This document shows, piece after piece, positions 6,543 through 12,477 of a DNA stretch of 13,593 nt. A program made the position numbers and the translations under genes. The notes below the pieces were generated by a model, which saw only the letters and a program-made list of their open reading frames with translations, had not been told where the DNA came from and ran no database searches. Within the stretch, counting starts at the first letter, position 1, and the number at the start of each line of letters is the position of its first letter. This stretch comes from Anaerolineales bacterium UBA3940 (GTDB lineage Bacteria; Chloroflexota; Anaerolineae; Aggregatilineales; UBA3940), in NCBI GenBank assembly GCA_002385675.1, contig DGDY01000143.1, positions 1-13,593 of the forward strand, in the 5' to 3' direction.

Positions 6543-7670
6543 ATGCTGCGTATCGTCGTCGTGGACGACAGCCCGTTCAGTACAGATGCGCTCGTCACGC
6601 ACATGCAGCTAGAGGGGTTCGATGCGGTCGCGTATAACGACCCGCTCGAAGCCCTCGAAGCCCTGCGTGCCGATCCGCCCGACCTCGTTCTGCTGGACGT
6701 GATGATGCCCGGCATGAACGGGCTGGAAGTGCTCAAGACGCTGCGTGCCCAGCCTTCCACTGCCGGGGTGCCGGTGATCATGCTCACCGCGCTCGACGAG
6801 ACGGACGACATTGTGCGCGGGCTGGACCTCGGTGCGAACGACTACGTCACCAAGCCGCCGCAGCTTGAAGTGCTCGCCGCGCGCGTGCGCACGCAACTTC
6901 ATCTCAAGCGGCTGCAGGACCAGCGCGAGCGCGACATCCTCGAACTGCGTCGCCTCAGCGACATCAAAGACCGCTTCCTGCAGATCGCCGCGCACGATCT
7001 TCGCACGCCCGTACACAATATCACGCTTGCAGTGGACCTGCTCAACCGGCATTACCAGCGCACCAACTGCGAGATCCCGCAGTTCGACAGCATCATGCGC
7101 ACCATGCAGAACTCGCTCAACGTGATGCGCTCCATCGTCAACGACTTCCTCGATATGCAGGCCATCCGCAGCGGCAGCATCGAGCTTGCGCTTCAGCCAA
7201 TGCGGCTCAACGACCTCGTGCAGAGCGTACTGGAGCAGTACGAGCAGTATGGCCGCCAGAAGAACATCGACCTGCGCGTCAGCCTCGACCCGGACCTGCC
7301 CCCGTCGCTCGGCGACCCGGACCGGCTGGCGCAGGTCATCGCCAACCTTGTGAGCAACGCGATCAAGTTCAGCCCGCCAGGCAGCGTCGTCGGGATCCGC
7401 ACGCGGCAGGTCATGCGCCGCCAGTTGCTTGAGGTCGCGGACAGCGGGCCGGGCATCCCGCAGGAGGAGATGCCGTTGTTGTTCCAGGAGTTCGCACGGC
7501 TGAGCCCGCAGCCCACCGGCGGCGAGAAAAGCTCCGGCGTGGGGCTTTCCATCGCCAAGCACCTCGTCGAGCTGCATGGCGGCAAGATCGGCGCGCGCAG
7601 CAAGGTCGGGCACGGGTCACTCTTCTGGGTGGAGCTGCCCATCCAGCCGGTCAGCGAACCGCAGACCTGA
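6543..7670 (+). CDS. REC-HisKA-HATPase hybrid response regulator / histidine kinase
   Basis: Soluble two-component protein of 375 residues with the receiver first. REC (about 1-120): acid pair Asp8-Asp9, phospho-acceptor Asp52 in LLDVMMPG, Thr82, and Lys104 in VTKPP. A coiled linker (about 115-145) leads to HisKA with AAHDLRTP, phospho-acceptor His151. The HATPase domain shows the N-box NLVSNAIKF (268-276), G1 VADSGPGIP (298-306) and G2 SSGVGLSIAKHL (330-341). There is no membrane segment, so it acts in the cytoplasm, probably receiving phosphate at REC and adjusting its own kinase. The frame stays open upstream, with possible starts at TTG 6411 (after GGAGAG) and ATG 6438. I chose ATG 6543 because the REC fold begins there, although its ribosome-binding site is poor; the start is uncertain. 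All catalytic residues are present. No DNA-binding output domain is present and the partner is unknown. Confidence 0.92.
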   Translation: MLRIVVVDDSPFSTDALVTHMQLEGFDAVAYNDPLEALEALRADPPDLVLLDVMMPGMNGLEVLKTLRAQPSTAGVPVIMLTALDETDDIVRGLDLGANDYVTKPPQLEVLAARVRTQLHLKRLQDQRERDILELRRLSDIKDRFLQIAAHDLRTPVHNITLAVDLLNRHYQRTNCEIPQFDSIMRTMQNSLNVMRSIVNDFLDMQAIRSGSIELALQPMRLNDLVQSVLEQYEQYGRQKNIDLRVSLDPDLPPSLGDPDRLAQVIANLVSNAIKFSPPGSVVGIRTRQVMRRQLLEVADSGPGIPQEEMPLLFQEFARLSPQPTGGEKSSGVGLSIAKHLVELHGGKIGARSKVGHGSLFWVELPIQPVSEPQT

Positions 7671-7677
7671 GGAACTC

Positions 7678-7712
7678 ACGAGGCTCCCTGCACAGGGAGC
7701 CTCGTTTGTGTT
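7678..7712 (+). terminator. intrinsic terminator of the hybrid regulator gene
   Basis: Arms acgaggctccctg (7678-7690) and cagggagcctcgt (7693-7705) are perfectly complementary over 13 bases and are followed by a T-rich tail, TTTGTGTT. It lies 8 bases after the stop codon, between two converging genes. The minus-strand reading lacks a T-run, so it mainly serves the plus strand. Confidence 0.9.
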
Positions 7713-7746
7713 CGTATCCGTTTGGTTATGCCCGGAGTGTCAGTCC

Positions 7747-8691
7747 TTAGGGCATTTCGGGGATGGTGAACTCCTGGCAGTTGGCAGGCAGCGTGATGTC
7801 AACCGGCTCGTTGACATTCGTGATGTTCATGACCATCGACATCTGCCCATCAACCGCATCACCGTAGACGTATTCCTCATCGACCACCTTGCCGGTGATC
7901 TCGATCCGCGTCGCGTACTCACCTGCCGGGCTGTCCACCAGCCACACGTCCATGGTCGCGTCCTGGAAGTTATCCAGGTTGGCGTTGGTCATGCGATAGT
8001 GACGCGCCCTCTGCCCGTTGACTTCCTCCACGCCGACGAAGGTCAGCTCAGGCGTCTCCGAGCCGGGATCGACGAGGTCCTCCGGGTCGATGAACGCGTC
8101 GCCGAACATCTCCTGGCTCGCCGGGTCGTTCTCATCGACCGGGAAGGCCAGGCACATGTCGCCCATCTGCATCGAGACGGTTGTATCGGACACAAAGAAG
8201 GTCATCGATCCGGCGTCCATCCCCATCTCGCTAAGGTCAACGCCCTCACCCTCGACGCCTTCGATGGTCATAGCCATGAGCAGGGGGTCTTGCTGCACGC
8301 TCATCTTCATGACCTGGCGCATGCTGACAGGGTCACCGCTCGCGGTAACGCCCTCAAAGTCAAAGGTGATGTCCGCCACGTAGCTGGCCAGCTCTGCCGC
8401 GTCAAGCCCCTTGAAGATGACGGTTTCGCTGGCAGCAGGCTCGGCTTCTTCCTCGGCGGGTTCTGCGGCCTCTTCAGCAGGCGCTTCTTCTTCAACAACC
8501 GGCTCGGCCTCGGGCTCGGCAGGTTCCGCCGCCTCCTCAGCGGGAGTTTCCACGTCTTCAGACACCGGCTCGGCTGCCGGGGGCTCGACATTCTGCTGCT
8601 TGCCCGCCCCACAGGCGGTGAGCGCCAGCGCCATCACGACAATAAGTGCAATCAGGATAAATCGCTGTCTCAGGATATTGGGTTTGTGCAT
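7747..8691 (-). CDS. secreted lipoprotein with acidic Ala/Glu/Pro linker
   Basis: A 314-residue lipoprotein. The N-terminus has basic residues, a hydrophobic helix (11-24) and the lipobox LTAC, so Cys27 would be lipid-modified after cleavage by signal peptidase II. Residues about 36-90 are a low-complexity linker of Ala, Glu and Pro that would hold the domain away from the membrane. It contains two near-identical units, PAEEAAEPAEPEAEP and PAEEAAEPAEEEAEP, 20 residues apart. The rest (about 91-314) looks like a beta-rich extracytoplasmic domain, with a pattern loosely like LppX/LprG or LolA-type lipid-binding folds (a guess); it has lone cysteines in MGDMCLAF and ANCQEF that could pair. ATG 8691 follows GAGAGG by about 11 bases. 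It has its own promoter and faces away from the DoxX-like gene. The lipoprotein call is secure; the role is unknown. Confidence 0.85.
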   Translation of the reverse strand: MHKPNILRQRFILIALIVVMALALTACGAGKQQNVEPPAAEPVSEDVETPAEEAAEPAEPEAEPVVEEEAPAEEAAEPAEEEAEPAASETVIFKGLDAAELASYVADITFDFEGVTASGDPVSMRQVMKMSVQQDPLLMAMTIEGVEGEGVDLSEMGMDAGSMTFFVSDTTVSMQMGDMCLAFPVDENDPASQEMFGDAFIDPEDLVDPGSETPELTFVGVEEVNGQRARHYRMTNANLDNFQDATMDVWLVDSPAGEYATRIEITGKVVDEEYVYGDAVDGQMSMVMNITNVNEPVDITLPANCQEFTIPEMP

Positions 8692-8739
8692 GTGTGATTT
8701 ACCTCTCTGTTGTTCTGACTGCCAAATGGCAGCCCATGC

Positions 8740-8768
8740 AGTGTATAGCCCATTTCCAAACAGGTCAA
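8740..8768 (-). promoter_or_regulatory. promoter of the lipoprotein gene
   Basis: On the minus strand there is a -35 TTGACC (8763-8768) and a -10 TACACT (8740-8745) with an exact 17-base spacer. The start codon follows about 48 bases downstream of the -10. A small palindrome, gccaaatggc (8721-8730), lies in the leader. Confidence 0.6.
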
Positions 8769-8856
8769 CTCCATAGTTACCCTATTTCCCGCCTGATAGA
8801 ATCAGGGCTGGTTTGGACCGTGTATTGTAAGCACCGACTTTGTGGAGTGTGATCGT

Positions 8857-9408
8857 ATGACAACCTCTGAGAAAGAAACCGAGGTCTACCGGCGCTGGTT
8901 CGGCAGGACCTTTGAAGAGATCGACCGGCGACTGACCAGGTGGATGGCGAGCACCGGCATTACCCTGCTGCGCATCTCCATCGGGATTGTGTTCTTCTGG
9001 TTCGGCGCGCTGAAGCTGATTGAGGGCGCCAGCCCTGCCACCAACCTGATCGAGCAGAGCATCACCTTCCTGCCGCCCGACCTGTTCATCCCGTTCCTCG
9101 GCGTGTGGGAGATGGTCATCGGGCTGGGGTTCATCACCGGCTGGTTCCTGCGCTTTACCATCCTGCTGATGCTCCTGCAGATGGTCGGCGCGGCGTCGCC
9201 CATCGTGCTCGCGCCCTCGGCGGTGTGGAGTTCGTTCCCCTTCGTGCTCACGCTGGAGGGGCAGTACATTATCAAGAACACCGTGCTGATCAGCGCGGCG
9301 ATTGTGATCGGCGCGACAGTGCGCGGCGGCGGGCTGGCAACCGAGCCGCATGAGACGCCCGCCGAGGTGCAGGAGGCGGCCCGGCAAGAAACCATGCGCG
9401 AAACCTGA
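8857..9408 (+). CDS. DoxX-like integral membrane protein
   Basis: A 183-residue membrane protein with a charged N-terminal cytoplasmic stretch (1-30) and four hydrophobic segments (about 32-55, 76-97, 98-118 and 138-155), ending in a hydrophilic tail. The opening TLLRISIGIVFFWFGALKL and the later FLGVWEMVIGLGFITG are typical of the DoxX/DoxD and related DUF417-type superfamily, some of which are linked to quinone or redox chemistry; no catalytic residue can be named. ATG 8857 is chosen because GTGGAG lies nine bases upstream; an in-frame GTG at 8842 is possible. It starts a plus-strand run with the serine-hydrolase homologue, but a promoter lies between them, so they are probably not one operon. 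Confidence 0.75.
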   Translation: MTTSEKETEVYRRWFGRTFEEIDRRLTRWMASTGITLLRISIGIVFFWFGALKLIEGASPATNLIEQSITFLPPDLFIPFLGVWEMVIGLGFITGWFLRFTILLMLLQMVGAASPIVLAPSAVWSSFPFVLTLEGQYIIKNTVLISAAIVIGATVRGGGLATEPHETPAEVQEAARQETMRET

Positions 9409-9430
9409 TGAGCAAGATGTACGAGCGGCG

Positions 9431-9460
9431 TTTGTGAGACCTGTCACAAAGATGTAAAAT
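9431..9460 (+). promoter_or_regulatory. promoter with perfect CRP-like operator
   Basis: A -35 TTGTGA (9432-9437) and a -10 TAAAAT (9455-9460) are exactly 17 bases apart, 51 bases before the next gene. Overlaid on the -35 and spacer is a perfect palindrome, tttgtga (9431-9437), six bases, tcacaaa (9444-9450), which contains the TGTGA-N6-TCACA consensus of CRP/FNR-family regulators. A protein bound there would cover the -35 element, so repression is more likely than activation. No CRP gene is in the window. Confidence 0.65.
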
Positions 9461-9511
9461 AGCGACCGGGCTGGAAAAGCACGTACGACAATCAGCCGAC
9501 AGGGAGCAATC

Positions 9512-10660
9512 ATGTTTACGCCGCTCACCCGCAGCGAAAAGACAAAGCAGGTTGAAATGGGCCTCAGGCCGCACCGGTCGAGCCAGGCCGGGCGGGCCCG
9601 CCCCAGGCCGCTCTCCGAGCGGATGCAGACGTATTGTGTGCCGGGCGTGAGTATCGCCGTCATCGAAAACGCCGCGCTCGACTGGGCGAAGGGTTACGGC
9701 ACGCTCGACGCACGCCTTGGCCGCCCGGTAACGCCGGCCACATTGTTCCACGCCGGGGCGGTGAGCAAGCTGGTGACGGCGGTGGCGGTGCTCCGCCTCG
9801 TCGCTGACGGCGTGTTCGACCTCGACACGGACGTAAACACCTGGCTGAAGACGTGGCGTGTCCCGCAGAACGACCTCACCCGTGAGAACCCCGTCACGCT
9901 GAGGCGTCTGCTCGCGCACCAGTCAGGCATTATCGACCCGGAGTGCAGCTTCGGCACGCTGCGCCCCGGCGAACCCTTCCCCCGCCCTGCGGATATCCTT
10001 GCCGGGCGCACACGCTTCTACCCCGGCCCGGTGAGCGTCACCGTCGAAGCGGAGTGCGATTTCAACTACTCCGACGCCGGCTTCTGCCTGATCGAGCAGG
10101 TGATGGAGGACGCGACAGGCAGGTCGTTCGAAAGCCTGGTCAAGTCGCTCGTGCTCGCCCCGCTTGGCATGGAGGACACGCTCTACCAGCGGGACGCGAC
10201 CCTGGGAGGCGTGAGCGGCGCGGCTGTCGGGCATGACCGGCACGGTGAGCCTATCGAGGGCGAGCGGGCGGTATATCCCTGCCTGGCCGCCACCGGGCTG
10301 TGGTCCACCCCCGCCGACCTCGCCAAGCTGCTGATCACACTGATGCACTCGCTGGAGGGGAGCGGCGGACTTCTGCCCTACCACCTCGCGCGGGAGATGG
10401 TCACCGCGCACGGCTGCACGGACTGGTCGGGGCTGGGGGTGTTCGTTGAGGGCACGGGGCACGACTGCCGCATCTTCAGCCAGGGCTGGGGGGCGGGCTT
10501 CCAGTGCATGGTGGTGGCCTACCCGCTGCTCGGCACGGGTGCGGTCGTGATGACCAACTCCGACCCCGGCAGGCCGCAGAGCCACGCCCTCACCGGCGAG
10601 ATCATGCGCGCCATCGGGCACGCCTACCGCTGGCCCGGTCACGTGGACGTGGGGTGGTAG
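9512..10660 (+). CDS. beta-lactamase-fold serine hydrolase homologue lacking the catalytic serine
   Basis: A 382-residue member of the penicillin-binding protein/class C beta-lactamase/esterase family. The framework is intact: PGVSIAVI (44-51), LFHAGAVSKLVTAVAVLRL (78-96), LLAHQSGI (133-140), FNYSDAGFCLIEQVMEDATG (184-203), LGMEDT (218-223), ATGLWSTPADLAKL (260-273) and a family-type C-terminus, VVMTNSDPG. The first catalytic motif should be SxxK; here it is Ala83-Val-Ser-Lys86, so the nucleophile is replaced by alanine (codon gcg, 9758-9760). The second, usually YxN, is Tyr186-Ser-Asp188. The third, usually HxG or KTG, is SQGWGAGF (323-330) with no His or Lys. The frame is unbroken and the start is strong (AGGGAG five bases before ATG). 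There is no signal peptide, so it is probably cytoplasmic. It is probably a pseudoenzyme or uses other chemistry. It is preceded by its own promoter with a CRP-like site. Confidence 0.85.
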   Translation: MFTPLTRSEKTKQVEMGLRPHRSSQAGRARPRPLSERMQTYCVPGVSIAVIENAALDWAKGYGTLDARLGRPVTPATLFHAGAVSKLVTAVAVLRLVADGVFDLDTDVNTWLKTWRVPQNDLTRENPVTLRRLLAHQSGIIDPECSFGTLRPGEPFPRPADILAGRTRFYPGPVSVTVEAECDFNYSDAGFCLIEQVMEDATGRSFESLVKSLVLAPLGMEDTLYQRDATLGGVSGAAVGHDRHGEPIEGERAVYPCLAATGLWSTPADLAKLLITLMHSLEGSGGLLPYHLAREMVTAHGCTDWSGLGVFVEGTGHDCRIFSQGWGAGFQCMVVAYPLLGTGAVVMTNSDPGRPQSHALTGEIMRAIGHAYRWPGHVDVGW

Positions 10661-10715
10661 CGGCGTTATCCGCACCCTCCCCCATATCACACCGAGGCAG
10701 CTTCATTTAACAAAG

Positions 10716-10743
10716 GTAGGGGCGCAGCATGCTGCGCCCCTAC
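10716..10743. repeat. TAGGGGC palindrome, copy 2 (28-bp perfect)
   Basis: gtaggggcgcagca (10716-10729) is followed at once by its exact reverse complement (10730-10743), a 28-base perfect palindrome with no loop. It lies 55 bases after the stop of the serine-hydrolase homologue. No T-run follows, so termination is not evident. Confidence 0.85.
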
Positions 10744-10772
10744 TTCGCATCTGTTACCCACGTCGGGAGCAG

Positions 10773-10798
10773 AAAAAAACGCCGCGACTGAACGTCGC
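10773..10798 (-). terminator. possible terminator of the phage-like operon
   Basis: Read on the minus strand, a hairpin GCGAC-GTTCA-GTCGC (10798-10784) is followed after four bases by seven T residues (10779-10773). A wider 8-base pair, gggagcag (10765-10772) with 10798-10805, encloses it and offers an alternative fold. It lies 120 bases past the last phage-like stop codon, in the right direction. The stem is short. Confidence 0.45.
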
Positions 10799-10827
10799 TG
10801 CTCCCCGATCCACAAATAACATGATCG

Positions 10828-10888
10828 GTAGGGGCAGATCTAATGCTGCGGTCGATGCGGAGCATCGCGCATCACGACCTGCCCCTAC
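10828..10888. repeat. TAGGGGC palindrome, copy 3 (long loop)
   Basis: gtaggggcag (10828-10837) and ctgcccctac (10879-10888) are perfect 10-base arms; with one mismatch they extend inward to 13. The 41-base loop holds a second pair, atgct (10843-10847) and agcat (10861-10865). It sits 32 bases from the 3' end of the phage-like gene cluster. Confidence 0.75.
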
Positions 10889-10920
10889 ATAAAGGGTCGG
10901 ATACTACCCCACAACCCGCG

Positions 10921-11298
10921 TCACAGCACCCGCGAGATCAGCAGCTCCCACAGCAGGCCGCCGACAAAGCCCGCCGCCGCACCGATGGCGCTCGCCTGCC
11001 ACTTGAAGCGCTCCACGTCGCGCAGGCGCTGGCTCATGTCACGCAGATCCGCCTCCAGCCGGGCGACGGTCTGCTGCATGACCCGGTGCCGCGCCTCCTG
11101 CTCCGCGCTGATCTGGTTCTGCACGTCCACCTTCGCTTCGAGCTTCTCCATGCGGTCGGCCAGCCCGTCCACCTGCTCGATGAGCCGCGCGAACGTGCCC
11201 GTCATGTCGAGCCGCATCTGCACAACCGTCTGCAGGATGTCCGCATTGGTCGCCCGGCTGATCGTCACCGCCGTCCCGTCACCCGGTCTGTCTGTCAT
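10921..11298 (-). CDS. XhlA-like coiled-coil membrane protein
   Basis: A 125-residue protein with a long amphipathic coiled coil (about 20-100, heptads such as LADRMEKLEAKVDVQ) followed by one membrane helix at the C-terminus (about 103-122). This plan is that of XhlA-type phage proteins, which sit beside holins and help cell lysis. Its ATG overlaps the stop of the upstream gene by four bases (ATGA), and GTGAGG lies seven bases before it. It is the last gene of the cluster. The family match is by architecture only; a tail or structural role is possible. Confidence 0.55.
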   Translation of the reverse strand: MTDRPGDGTAVTISRATNADILQTVVQMRLDMTGTFARLIEQVDGLADRMEKLEAKVDVQNQISAEQEARHRVMQQTVARLEADLRDMSQRLRDVERFKWQASAIGAAAGFVGGLLWELLISRVL

Positions 11299-11714
11299 AC
11301 GCTTGCCTCACCCCCTTCCTCAAGCGGCTCCAGCACGTTGATCACAACTGTGCCCCTGCCCGCGCGGCAGAAGCGCGTCGGGTCCGCCGGTTCAACGATC
11401 ACTGCGCCGGGGGCGTCCGCCTGCACGGTCAGCATCCCGACACCGCCATCGAGCGGCACCGTCTGCACCTGCCCATTAACCCGCACCTCGACGCTCTCAA
11501 GCGGCGGGCTGGCTACCGCCCGCACCGTCACCTGCGCCGACTCGCCGCTCCCGGCGCAGATCGTGGTGCGATCCGCGCTCAGGGCGAAGCGCTCGGAGTA
11601 TTCTGCAAGCGTGCCCTCGCACACCTCGACCGTCTGCCCGCCGATGGGGAGCCAGTCGTCCCGCTCGCCCACGCCGACGATCGTGCCATCTGCACTGCGT
11701 AGAATGTAGATCAT
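11295..11714 (-). CDS. small Ig-like phage protein
   Basis: A 139-residue protein, not recognised with certainty. Residues about 1-50 form an N-terminal part starting MIYILRSADGTIVGVGERDDW. The remainder (SADRTTICAGSGESAQVTV, then VRVNGQVQTVPLDGGVGMLTVQ) has the alternating pattern of a bacterial Ig-like beta-sandwich, common as add-on domains of phage tail proteins. ATG 11714 is preferred because GGGAG lies eight bases before it. An ATG at 11729 would add MGVSA but lacks a ribosome-binding site and would overlap the upstream gene. It overlaps the next gene by four bases. Confidence 0.6.
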   Translation of the reverse strand: MIYILRSADGTIVGVGERDDWLPIGGQTVEVCEGTLAEYSERFALSADRTTICAGSGESAQVTVRAVASPPLESVEVRVNGQVQTVPLDGGVGMLTVQADAPGAVIVEPADPTRFCRAGRGTVVINVLEPLEEGGEASV

Positions 11715-11719
11715 CGCAC

Positions 11720-12124
11720 TTACTCCCATGCCAGGATGCGGTAGTATCCGGCGTTTGAACTCACCATTGGCGAGATGATCGTACCGCCCGCCGAGCTGCT
11801 GCCCGTGCGCACCCGTACGGAGTCAGCCGTAGGGTATATCGCCAGCCCGCACGACCCGCCGTCATGCAGTACAGTCGTGACGAAGTGGTAGCTCGGCGGC
11901 TGTGCTGTCGACGCCCACAGCACGACCACGTGCCGGGGCGTGCCGTTCAGCCCGTGCGCCTTCTCATAGGCGGTGTTATAGGTCACGGCGAACCAGCCGC
12001 TGTCGTACACGCCGCGAAAGTTCGCGTCGTGCAGGGCGCGCAGGTTGTCGACCACGTCGGTGTTCCAGATTTCCGCCGTGATCAGGTCGCCGGTCTGCCG
12101 GGCAGGCGGCTCGGTCCAAGCCAT
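11720..12124 (-). CDS. phage tail-fibre-like protein
   Basis: A 134-residue protein. The start, MAWTEPPARQTGDLITAEIWNT and then VVDNLRAL, is the recurring opening of small siphophage tail proteins (W.P......GD.ITA..WN..V.dNl..L). The remainder (YDSGWFAVTYNTAYEKAHGL, VLWASTAQP, ending YYRILAWE) looks like a beta-rich tail or receptor-binding fold. AGGAGG lies seven bases before the ATG, and the start shares one base with the stop of the holin-like gene (TGATG). A role in virion tail tip or host binding is inferred from the family pattern and position. Confidence 0.55.
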   Translation of the reverse strand: MAWTEPPARQTGDLITAEIWNTDVVDNLRALHDANFRGVYDSGWFAVTYNTAYEKAHGLNGTPRHVVVLWASTAQPPSYHFVTTVLHDGGSCGLAIYPTADSVRVRTGSSSAGGTIISPMVSSNAGYYRILAWE

Positions 12125-12351
12125 CAGACAGCCTCCTTCGCCTTGCCGTCCTCGTAAGCAATCGCCGCAACGAGCGCCAGCCCGATAGTCGTCAGCACGG
12201 CCAGCAGTTCCTCGCGCACTGGCTCCAGCGCGGGGATGTAGGCGACGATCACACTGACCACCGCCGTCATGACGGTGACCATGAACTTGCGGCTGCGCAG
12301 CAGGCCGAGCAGCGGCCCCAGCACAGGCGGGATGGTAGATGGTTGGTTCAA
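12124..12351 (-). CDS. holin-like membrane protein, TTG start
   Basis: A 75-residue protein with two hydrophobic segments (about 24-41, around FMVTVMTAVVSVIVAYI, and about 48-66, around ELLAVLTTIGLALVAAIAYE) and a charged tail, EDGKAKEAV. The size and two-helix plan fit a phage holin or a holin-like DUF protein. The start is a TTG at 12351, chosen because a strong AGGAGAG lies eight bases upstream; a further TTG at 12393 would add 14 residues without a ribosome-binding site. It is translationally coupled to the tail-fibre-like gene. Holin function is inferred. Confidence 0.6.
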   Translation of the reverse strand: MNQPSTIPPVLGPLLGLLRSRKFMVTVMTAVVSVIVAYIPALEPVREELLAVLTTIGLALVAAIAYEDGKAKEAV

Positions 12352-12367
12352 GGGTTGTGCTCTCCTT

Positions 12368-12472
12368 TCAGTGGTAGTTGTTGAGTACAGCAATAGTCTT
12401 TACCGCCAGCATATGGCTCGCGCCGTGGACCTCCGATCCTCTGCACTCGGTGCTTATGCCGGCCATAGCCAT
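12368..12472 (-). CDS. possible 34-residue mini-protein
   Basis: In the 126-base gap between the tail gene and the holin-like gene an ATG at 12472 opens a frame of 34 codons ending in TGA at 12368-12370, directly before the ribosome-binding site of the holin-like gene. The product begins MAMAGISTECRGSEVHG and ends VKTIAVLNNYH; it has no motif I know. Packing fits phage gene spacing (five bases after the preceding stop), but the ribosome-binding bases (GAGG) are only three bases from the ATG. It may be a real small gene, a leader, or chance. Confidence 0.3.
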   Translation of the reverse strand: MAMAGISTECRGSEVHGASHMLAVKTIAVLNNYH

Positions 12473-12477
12473 ACGCC

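Noticed and set aside
6609..7613. Minus-strand frame over the hybrid kinase
   Set aside because: Antisense to a gene with all catalytic kinase motifs; no domain of its own.
7576..8697. Plus-strand frame over the lipoprotein gene
   Set aside because: It runs through a strong intrinsic terminator and is antisense to a frame with signal peptide and lipobox.
8782..10690. Minus-strand frames over the DoxX-like and serine-hydrolase genes
   Set aside because: Antisense shadows; the plus-strand frames have ribosome-binding sites and family motifs.
10843..11709. Plus-strand frame over the XhlA-like and Ig-like genes
   Set aside because: Antisense to two tightly coupled genes with ribosome-binding sites and overlapping start/stop codons.
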